This document shows, in pieces, positions 1-4,883 of a DNA stretch of 8,177 nucleotides. Under the pieces are notes generated by a model that saw only the letters and a program-made list of their open reading frames with translations, was not told the origin of the DNA and did not search any database. Position numbers and translations under genes: made by a program. Position 1 is the first letter of the stretch. Every line of letters starts with the position of its first letter. This stretch comes from Methanobacterium sp. PtaU1.Bin242 (lineage in GTDB: Archaea > Methanobacteriota > Methanobacteria > Methanobacteriales > Methanobacteriaceae): assembly GCA_002067565.1 (NCBI GenBank), contig MVQZ01000306.1, forward strand, positions 1 through 8,177, in the 5' to 3' direction.

Positions 1-90
1 AAAACAGTGGGAAAAATTCCTCCAGAAAAAGAGGAAGAAGCTGCCCGGATTTTAGAAGAATGCATTTCAAACTTAAAGAATATTGAATAA
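1..90 (+). CDS. C-terminal end of an unidentified upstream protein (5' partial)
   Basis: An open frame enters from the left edge and ends at TAA 88-90, giving 29 residues that finish in LKNIE. The piece is highly charged and helix-like (a run of Glu/Lys followed by an amphipathic ILEECISNL stretch). Such a tail would fit the last dimerisation helix of a MarR-type regulator, but this is only a resemblance in style and the fragment is too short to assign. It is on the same strand as the ECF operon but separated from it by about 207 bases with T-runs and a candidate promoter, so it is probably a separate transcription unit. If it is a regulator, its position next to the transporter operon would be notable. 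Confidence 0.5.
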   Translation, partial: KTVGKIPPEKEEEAARILEECISNLKNIE

Positions 91-146
91 AAAAGTTATA
101 AATTGGGAAACAGGTTAAAAGCTATTTCAGAATCTATTTGAAAACT

Positions 147-165
147 TACTTTTTTATTACTTTTA
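147..165 (+). terminator. T-rich tract, possible archaeal terminator of the upstream gene
   Basis: Two T runs lie close together (T6 at 150-155 and T4 at 161-164), about 60 bases after the stop codon of the upstream gene, with no convincing hairpin before them. Archaeal RNA polymerase commonly terminates at such oligo-U tracts without a stem. The surrounding DNA is very AT-rich, so the tract could also be background composition. Confidence 0.3.
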
Positions 166-203
166 TAGGTGAAATTCCAGAATATTTAATAATAAAAATT
201 AAA

Positions 204-220
204 TAGAAATTATTATATAT
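204..220 (+). promoter_or_regulatory. Candidate archaeal BRE/TATA promoter of the ECF operon
   Basis: A purine/A-rich stretch (AGAAAT, 204-209) is followed by TATTATATAT (211-220), which resembles a BRE plus TATA box. Initiation about 25 bases downstream, near 240-245, would leave a leader of roughly 55 bases containing the Shine-Dalgarno site before the ATG at 298. A second AT-rich element at 260-270 is a weaker candidate, because initiation from it would fall inside or after that ribosome-binding site. The region is so AT-rich that chance matches are expected. Confidence 0.4.
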
Positions 221-281
221 GACAACTTTAAACTATTTTTGATTAACTTAAGATTTTTTGTTATATTTATAATAATTTTTT

Positions 282-290
282 GGGGTTGAT
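282..290 (+). promoter_or_regulatory. Ribosome-binding site fixing the start of the first S gene at 298
   Basis: GGGGTTGAT resembles the GGTGAT core used before the other genes here, with one extra T, and ends 7 bases before the ATG at 298. The longer open frame begins at TTG 280 and would place this site inside the gene. Starting at 298 gives exactly 175 residues and an N-terminus (MVKF) matching the third and fourth paralogues, so 298 is preferred. Confidence 0.6.
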
Positions 291-297
291 GTTTAAA

Positions 298-825
298 ATG
301 GTTAAATTTCCCTTCACTACAAGGGATGTCACTCTCATGGCAGCCTTTTTTGCTCTGATGATGGTGACTGAAGTGGTTTGGGTTGTAGGGCCCGTTGCTG
401 GTAATTTTTTTTATGGAATACTCTTTGGTGCAGTCCTTATAACCGCAGCAATAGTTGTGGGAAAGAAATACACCATCTTAACTCTAGGAATTGTTAAAAC
501 CATAGTGGAACTATTTTTCGCCCCCATGTACGGCGGTACCTTTATGGCATTAAGTTATCTTGCCGGTGCGATAGTTCTAGAGGCAGTTTTGCAATTATCA
601 GGATCATATGCTTCAAATAAGAAAATGAACATCGTTGGCTCAGTTCTATACGCCTTCTCCAACAGACTGGCTTCCATGTTGATAGTGATATTCATATATG
701 GCATGACTTTACCCGCGTACCTTGTTGTGGCTTATATCGTCATAAATATGGTTACATTCGCTATTGGCGGATTCATGGGGAATAAAATTGGTGTAAAGGT
801 TAAGAATACGTTGGAATCTGTGTGA
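298..825 (+). CDS. ECF transporter S component-like membrane protein, paralogue 1 of 4
   Basis: This is a 175-residue, almost wholly hydrophobic protein with about five to six membrane helices and no signal peptide or enzymatic motif. It is first in a run of four paralogues followed by EcfT and a double EcfA ATPase, which makes a substrate-binding S component the best reading; its build recalls YkoE and Trep_Strep type S proteins. Helix 1 carries AAFFA (A15-A19), fitting the AxxxA motif by which S components contact EcfT. Family landmarks are E25 and W28 in helix 1, GKKYTI (55-60), MYGGT (77-81), E95, R123, YGMTLP (134-139) and a C-terminal NTLESV. E25 and R123 are charges inside predicted membrane segments and could contact substrate. 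The start at 298 is chosen over TTG 280 from the ribosome-binding site and paralogue alignment. Substrate unknown. Confidence 0.75.
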   Translation: MVKFPFTTRDVTLMAAFFALMMVTEVVWVVGPVAGNFFYGILFGAVLITAAIVVGKKYTILTLGIVKTIVELFFAPMYGGTFMALSYLAGAIVLEAVLQLSGSYASNKKMNIVGSVLYAFSNRLASMLIVIFIYGMTLPAYLVVAYIVINMVTFAIGGFMGNKIGVKVKNTLESV

Positions 826-837
826 AAACGCTGAATA

Positions 838-857
838 TGATTAGATGTGATTAGATG
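838..857 (+). repeat. 10-bp tandem duplication over the ribosome-binding region of paralogue 2
   Basis: TGATTAGATG occurs twice in direct succession (838-847 and 848-857), immediately followed by ATG. Each copy carries a TGAT element resembling the end of the Shine-Dalgarno core, and the second copy ends in the first of two consecutive ATG codons (855 and 858). The duplication may have created or shifted the start site of the second S gene. Confidence 0.7.
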
Positions 858-1412
858 ATGGAGAAAACTACTGAAAAAGAAAAAAGCAGATTTTATTTTA
901 CAAATCGTGAAATTGCCTTGATAGCTGCCTTTTTTGCCCTTATGATCATGGCAGGATTCATATGGTTTGCAGGACCATTATTGGGCATTGCCTTACATGG
1001 GATACTTTGGGGGATTATTTTAATTACTGCAGCTATAGTTATAGGAAAAAAGTACACCATCCTCACTTTAGGGGTTATTTATACATTGATCGATTTTTCA
1101 TCAGCCAATATGTACGGTGGAACTTTAACAGCCCTTAATACACTGGCAGGAGCTATAGTTCTGGAAGCAATTCTGCAAATGGCTAGCCCTTACGCATCCA
1201 AGTTGAAACTGGACTTAATTGGAATATTCCTATTTGGTCTGGTTTCCAGAACAGTTTATGTATTCGTAATAGTCTTCGTTTATGGTATGACACTCCCATT
1301 ATGGCTGGCTGCAGGATATTATATTTTACCTCATCTAATAACATTTCCTATTGGGGGTTATTTAGGTTTTAAAATGGGTAATAAAGTGAAAAATGTGATA
1401 GAATCAGTATAA
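855..1412 (+). CDS. ECF transporter S component-like membrane protein, paralogue 2 of 4
   Basis: This 185-residue membrane protein aligns with the other three along its whole length after a hydrophilic N-terminal extension of about nine residues (MMEKTTEKEKS region); one further residue is inserted in the last loop. It has the AxxxA motif AAFFA (A24-A28), W37, GKKYTI, MYGGT (86-90), E104, R132 and YGMTLP, and ends in NKVKNVIESV. Unlike the other three it has Gly (G34) where they carry the helix-1 glutamate E25, which suggests a different ligand preference. Two adjacent ATGs (855, 858) are possible starts. The weak GTGAT at 847-851 gives better spacing to 858, but 855 cannot be excluded. It lies 29 bases after paralogue 1. 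Role inferred from the neighbouring EcfT/EcfA module; substrate unknown. Confidence 0.75.
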   Translation: MMEKTTEKEKSRFYFTNREIALIAAFFALMIMAGFIWFAGPLLGIALHGILWGIILITAAIVIGKKYTILTLGVIYTLIDFSSANMYGGTLTALNTLAGAIVLEAILQMASPYASKLKLDLIGIFLFGLVSRTVYVFVIVFVYGMTLPLWLAAGYYILPHLITFPIGGYLGFKMGNKVKNVIESV

Positions 1413-1429
1413 AATATTAAGGAGATAGT

Positions 1430-1957
1430 ATGGTAAATTTTGACTTCACTAAACGCGATATTGTAATGATGGCTGCCTTTTTAGCGCTTTTAATGGTTGC
1501 TGAAGTGATTTGGGTGCTTGGAACCGTTGTTGGAATTATAATTTATCCTATCGTGTTTGGGACAATTTTAATTGTAACGGCAGTAGTAATCGGGAAAAAA
1601 TATACCATCCTGATTATTGGAACTATTTTAACGATTATTAATCTATCCACGGCACACATGTACGGAGGCACCCTAGCTGCACTAGCCTACCTGACCGGTG
1701 CTATAGCCCTTGAAGGCGTTCTACAGCTTTCAAAGCCTTATGGTGCAAATAGAGTCATTTCTGTAGTGGGTGCTTTTGCCTATGGACTTGTAGCCAGATT
1801 AACCTATGTGGTCGTAATAGTCCTGATTTATGGTATGGCCCTGCCTATGTGGGCCATAGTTGGTTTAATATGTGTACCTTTAATACCCTATGCAATAGGT
1901 GGACTACTGGGTTATCAAATTGGAATTAAAATCAGAAATACATTGGAGTCTGTATAA
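1430..1957 (+). CDS. ECF transporter S component-like membrane protein, paralogue 3 of 4
   Basis: A 175-residue integral membrane protein, ungapped against paralogues 1 and 4. A good ribosome-binding site, AAGGAG at 1419-1424, sits 5 bases before the ATG. Helix 1 has the EcfT-docking type AxxxA motif (AAFLA, A15-A19) with E25 and W28. MYGGT lies at 77-81, E95 is kept, R123 is kept, YGMALP lies at 134-139, and the protein ends in NTLESV. The residue before MYGG is His76, where the others have Pro, Asn or Asp/Thr, a likely ligand-facing difference. At DNA level its 5' end is close to that of paralogue 4, including 19 identical bases at 1445-1463 and 1991-2009, while its C-terminal motif matches paralogue 1. 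It lies 17 bases downstream of paralogue 2, so translation in one operon is expected. Confidence 0.75.
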   Translation: MVNFDFTKRDIVMMAAFLALLMVAEVIWVLGTVVGIIIYPIVFGTILIVTAVVIGKKYTILIIGTILTIINLSTAHMYGGTLAALAYLTGAIALEGVLQLSKPYGANRVISVVGAFAYGLVARLTYVVVIVLIYGMALPMWAIVGLICVPLIPYAIGGLLGYQIGIKIRNTLESV

Positions 1958-1975
1958 AAATCTTGAGGTGATACA

Positions 1976-2503
1976 ATGGTTAAGTTTGATTTCACTAAAC
2001 GCGATATTGCAATGATGGCAGCTTTCCTGGCTTTGATGATGGTTGCCGAGGCAATCTGGATATTAGGAAGTGTATTCGCTCCTTTTGGTATTGGTATTTA
2101 TTATGGTGCTGTTTTAATCATTGCAGCTATAGTTATTGGCAAGAGATACACTATTTTGACCCTGGGAATAGCTAAAACTATTATCATGCTGCTTATACCT
2201 GATACTTATGGAGGGAGCCTGGCGGCCATATGTTATCTCATTGGAGCAATCGTCCTGGAATCTGCCCTATATCTCTCAGAACCATATGCCGAAAACCTGA
2301 AAACAGATTTACTTGGGATATTGGGCTATGGAATAATATACTGGGGAGTTTACGCCGCAATATTAACCATGGTTTATGGTATGGCCCTACCACAATGGGC
2401 CATAATAATTGGATTTGTTGTATACCCTGGTTCGTTTTTATTAGGAGGGTTTTTGGGCTATAAACTTGGGAACAAAGTGAAAAATGTGATAGAATCAGTG
2501 TAA
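1976..2503 (+). CDS. ECF transporter S component-like membrane protein, paralogue 4 of 4
   Basis: A 175-residue membrane protein preceded by GAGGTGAT (1965-1972) just before the ATG. It shares the N-terminal segment FDFTKRDI and AAFLA (A15-A19) with paralogue 3, and NKVKNVIESV at the C-terminus with paralogue 2. It is the most divergent in the middle. The MYGGT motif is TYGGS, the loop after helix 1 reads SVFAPFGIG, and the membrane arginine shared by the other three (R123) is replaced by Trp. E25 and E95 are kept. It is the last S gene and stands 48 bases before ecfT. Family assignment comes from the conserved helix-1 motif and the operon; the changed motif positions suggest it recognises a different ligand from its siblings or has another role in the complex. 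Confidence 0.75.
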   Translation: MVKFDFTKRDIAMMAAFLALMMVAEAIWILGSVFAPFGIGIYYGAVLIIAAIVIGKRYTILTLGIAKTIIMLLIPDTYGGSLAAICYLIGAIVLESALYLSEPYAENLKTDLLGILGYGIIYWGVYAAILTMVYGMALPQWAIIIGFVVYPGSFLLGGFLGYKLGNKVKNVIESV

Positions 2504-2551
2504 GTTCTAAGATTAAAACCAGTATTAATATAAGTAAGTTCAGGCGATTCA

Positions 2552-3343
2552 ATGATTGAATATGTTAACTCCAACTCACCATTACACCGACTAGACCCCC
2601 GATCAAAGATCATTTTCGTCCTTTGCATAATGGCAGCAGCAATATTAACCTCTTCCTATATCATGTTATCTTTTCTGATCATTGTCTCTGCAATAGTCTG
2701 GATAATAGCAGATGTTCCCATCAAGAAGTTTAAACCCGTCTTTCTGGTCCTCCTGGTATTTGTTTTAATGGGCATGCTGACCCAGGCGGTGTTTTACACT
2801 GATCGTCCAGATTATACCGGCTCAAAAACTGTACTTTTCAATATAATGCCTTATAACGTGCCAGTGATAGGTTCACTACCTGTTACTGTGGAGGGTCTTA
2901 AGTATGGCCTGGTTTTTTCCATGCGAATGGTGGCTGTACTCCTGGCGCCTATGATAGTTCCCCTCACCACCCATCCCAGTGACATGATACTAGTTTTAAG
3001 GAGTATGAGATTTCCAGAATGGATGATTCTCCTCTTAACCATGTCCATACGATTCATACCCCTCACCTTCCAGAACTTTAACACCATAAGAAACGCCCAA
3101 AAACTTAGAAAAATAAAAACAGGTTATAAAGACCTGATACCTTTAATGGAGACATTACTTATCACTTCTCTTAAAACATCCAAGCAGATGGCTCTCAGTT
3201 TGGAGACCAAAGCATTCGGATACTCCAGCAAAAGAACTTCCCTTAAAACCATAAAATTTGGGAAAAATGATGTGATATTTTCATTGTTCTCTTTCATAGT
3301 TTTAGGAATAGTATTGCTAAATACAGGTGCTGCATATGGATGA
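2552..3343 (+). CDS. ecfT: EcfT, transmembrane coupling subunit of an ECF transporter
   Basis: A 263-residue membrane protein that passes ATPase movement on to the S component. Typical EcfT features are the N-terminal LHRLDPRSKI (11-20), helices at about 20-52 and 62-82, a central GLKYGLVFSMRM segment, and a long cytosolic helical region with SIRFIP (165-170). That region also holds two coupling motifs of the Ala-Arg type that dock into the ATPase: AQKLRKI at about 182-188 and LETKAFG at about 217-223. A final helix covers about 241-257. Length is normal for the family. A mismatched ribosome-binding site (AGGCGAT, 2542-2548) precedes the ATG. The stop overlaps the start of the next gene (ATG 3336, TGA 3341-3343), indicating translational coupling to the ATPase. 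The same-strand S genes upstream are the obvious partners. Confidence 0.88.
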   Translation: MIEYVNSNSPLHRLDPRSKIIFVLCIMAAAILTSSYIMLSFLIIVSAIVWIIADVPIKKFKPVFLVLLVFVLMGMLTQAVFYTDRPDYTGSKTVLFNIMPYNVPVIGSLPVTVEGLKYGLVFSMRMVAVLLAPMIVPLTTHPSDMILVLRSMRFPEWMILLLTMSIRFIPLTFQNFNTIRNAQKLRKIKTGYKDLIPLMETLLITSLKTSKQMALSLETKAFGYSSKRTSLKTIKFGKNDVIFSLFSFIVLGIVLLNTGAAYG

Positions 3344-3458
3344 AATAATCTCGATAAATGATTTGTCATTCCAATATCCCCGATCTGATATACTGACTTT
3401 AAATAACATTAATCTTAAGGTAGAGAAGGGTGAATTTGTGTGGTCTGGATATTTCTAA
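3336..3458 (+). pseudogene. N-terminal fragment of the double EcfA ATPase, cut by a frameshifting deletion
   Basis: ATG 3336 has a good ribosome-binding site (AGGTG, 3325-3329, 6 bases away) and overlaps the end of ecfT. It opens a frame reading as the start of an ABC ATPase: DEIISINDLSFQYP, then LNNINLKVEKGEFV, the strands that normally lead straight into Walker A. Instead of the expected GPNGxGKT the frame reads WSGYF and stops at TAA 3456-3458. The homologous protein resumes in another frame at GLDISKLEIPEL (from 3442). About 30-38 codons, including the whole first Walker A motif, are therefore missing, and the number of lost bases must be of the form 3n+2. Only 40 residues are encoded here. 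This is the true start of the ATPase gene; whether the deletion is natural or a sequencing or assembly defect cannot be told. Confidence 0.75.
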
Positions 3459-4878
3459 GCTTGAAATTCCGGAACTGGCCACCCATGTGGGTATGGTTTT
3501 CCAGAACCCGGAGGTTCAGCTTTTCAGTGTCACGGTAGAGGATGAAGTGGCATTTATTGCTGAAAATCTGAATTATTCTGTGGAAAAAATAAAAAAATGC
3601 CTGGATTTTTCCCTGGATGCCGTGGGGATTGATGATTTGAGGGAAAGATATCCCTTTGAACTCTCCGGTGGTGAAAAACAGAGGGTAGCAATTGCCTCGG
3701 CTATTTCAGTTAAACCAGAAATTCTGGTTCTGGATGAACCCACATCGGAACTTGATTCTAAGGGTACTGAAATGGTACTGGAAGTGGTTCACCAGCTGAA
3801 CCAGGCAGGTATGACCATTATTCTGGCCGAACACCATCTGGATGAAGTGACCCCCCATCTGGACAGACTGATAGTGATGGATAATGGTAGGATTATTGCT
3901 GATGATACTCCTCACAATATCTTCAAAAACAGGGTGTTTGATAATATTGGACTGAGACCGCCGCAGACTGTTGAAATTGGATTGAAACTAGGTGCAACTA
4001 GACTTCCCCTTTCAGTGAATGATACTTTGAAAATTCTAAAAAACTTTCCAGCCAAATCACTCCCTCTGGAGAATGTTGAGCAGATGATCCGAAATCAGGG
4101 ACAAAAAATTGTGGAAATTAAAGATTTATACTTCAATCACCATGATAAAAAGGTGCTAAATAGTGTTAATCTATCTATAAATAAGGGAGAGATGGTAGGT
4201 CTTCTAGGCCCCAATGGTTCTGGTAAAACCACCCTGGCCCTGCTCCTGGTGGGTTTATTAAAGCCTGATCATGGACTGGTGAGGGTAAATAATCTGGATC
4301 CTCAAAGAGATAGAGGAAAACTTCTTCAAAAAATCGGATTCCTATTTCAAAATCCTGAACATCAATTATTCTGTGATTCAGTTTATTCTGAACTGGTTTA
4401 TGGTCTTGAAGGAGAAGCAGGGTTTGTTGTAGATGAAATTATCCAGATAATGGGACTGGAAAAATTCAAAAATAAGCATCCTTTAACTTTAAGTAGAGGT
4501 GAAAGACAAAGGGTTGCCACAGCAACGGCCCTGGTTAAAAAACCCGAAGTTCTGGTTATAGATGAGCCTACCACTGGCCAGGACTGGTATCATGTAAGAT
4601 CCTTCATGAACATGGTTAGGAAACTCAATCAGGAAGGGGTGACTATCATACTAATCACCCATGATATGCGGGTGGCTGCAGAATACTGCCAGAGGCTGGT
4701 GGTCATGAAAGATGGCTCCATACTACTGGACGGAGATACTAGGACTGTGTTCTCTGAAATTGAACTTCTCAGTGAAGCTGGCCTTAAACCAGCGCCCCTT
4801 ACTGAGATATGTATAAAAAAAGGGATTAAACCTCCATTCCTGAAATTAAACGAGATAGATGTAGAAAGTTATAGGTGA
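3430..4878 (+). CDS. Double ATPase of the ECF transporter (two EcfA domains fused), first Walker A missing
   Basis: Two ABC ATPase domains lie in one chain, as in YkoD-type proteins, and would power EcfT and the S components at the inner membrane face. Residue numbers count from GTG 3430. Domain 1 has Q-loop FQNPE (24-28), signature LSGGE (78-82), Walker B ILVLDEP (98-104) and switch H135, but no Walker A. Domain 2 is complete: GPNGSGKTT (260-268), FQNPE (306-310), LSRGE (354-358), VLVIDEP (374-380), H411. FQNPE with QLF following is characteristic of EcfA proteins. GTG 3430 is only the first start codon in this frame and is probably not used; the original start is ATG 3336 and the frames are separated by a deletion around 3436-3443. 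The rest is open to its stop, which overlaps the next gene. As written, the gene is likely defective or mis-sequenced. Confidence 0.82.
   Translation: MNLCGLDISKLEIPELATHVGMVFQNPEVQLFSVTVEDEVAFIAENLNYSVEKIKKCLDFSLDAVGIDDLRERYPFELSGGEKQRVAIASAISVKPEILVLDEPTSELDSKGTEMVLEVVHQLNQAGMTIILAEHHLDEVTPHLDRLIVMDNGRIIADDTPHNIFKNRVFDNIGLRPPQTVEIGLKLGATRLPLSVNDTLKILKNFPAKSLPLENVEQMIRNQGQKIVEIKDLYFNHHDKKVLNSVNLSINKGEMVGLLGPNGSGKTTLALLLVGLLKPDHGLVRVNNLDPQRDRGKLLQKIGFLFQNPEHQLFCDSVYSELVYGLEGEAGFVVDEIIQIMGLEKFKNKHPLTLSRGERQRVATATALVKKPEVLVIDEPTTGQDWYHVRSFMNMVRKLNQEGVTIILITHDMRVAAEYCQRLVVMKDGSILLDGDTRTVFSEIELLSEAGLKPAPLTEICIKKGIKPPFLKLNEIDVESYR
4872..4878 (+). promoter_or_regulatory. Ribosome-binding site choosing ATG 4884 over GTG 4875
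   Basis: TAGGTGA, overlapping the ATPase stop codon, lies 5 bases before ATG 4884 and matches the AGGTGA/GGTGAT sites of neighbouring genes. The in-frame GTG at 4875 lies within this site and has no ribosome-binding sequence of its own, so ATG 4884 is the more likely start of the first ABC protein. Confidence 0.6.
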
Positions 4879-4883
4879 ATAAA

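Noticed and set aside
167..172. AGGTGA motif in the leader region that looks like a ribosome-binding site
   Set aside because: No start codon with a meaningful open frame follows at suitable spacing, so a small gene is not supported.
241..255. TTAACTTAA interrupted palindrome as an operator
   Set aside because: The dyad is short (4-1-4) and made of A and T in a very AT-rich leader, so it is expected by chance.
280..297. TTG 280 (or ATG 289) as the start of the first S gene
   Set aside because: It would bury the ribosome-binding site inside the gene and add residues absent from paralogues 3 and 4; ATG 298 gives the same 175-residue length.
91..297. Riboswitch or structured RNA leader for a cofactor transporter
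   Set aside because: No GC-containing stems or recognisable conserved riboswitch cores are visible; the region is AT-rich and only about 200 bases long.
2230..2463. Plus-strand open frame inside S copy 4 in another frame
   Set aside because: It is an out-of-frame shadow; the main frame is conserved in four paralogues.
298..2503. Repeat array or CRISPR-like structure from the four similar segments
   Set aside because: The repetition is explained by four paralogous genes; no short regularly spaced identical repeats are present.
2238..2552. Minus-strand open frame of about 104 codons opposite S copy 4
   Set aside because: It is a shadow of a well-supported plus-strand gene, begins in the intergenic space without a ribosome-binding site, and has no recognisable domain.
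3430..3441. GTG 3430 as the genuine start of the ATPase
   Set aside because: The true N-terminal strands are encoded upstream from ATG 3336 in another frame. GTG 3430 is just the first possible start codon after the deletion, lies within the older coding sequence and lacks a convincing ribosome-binding site.
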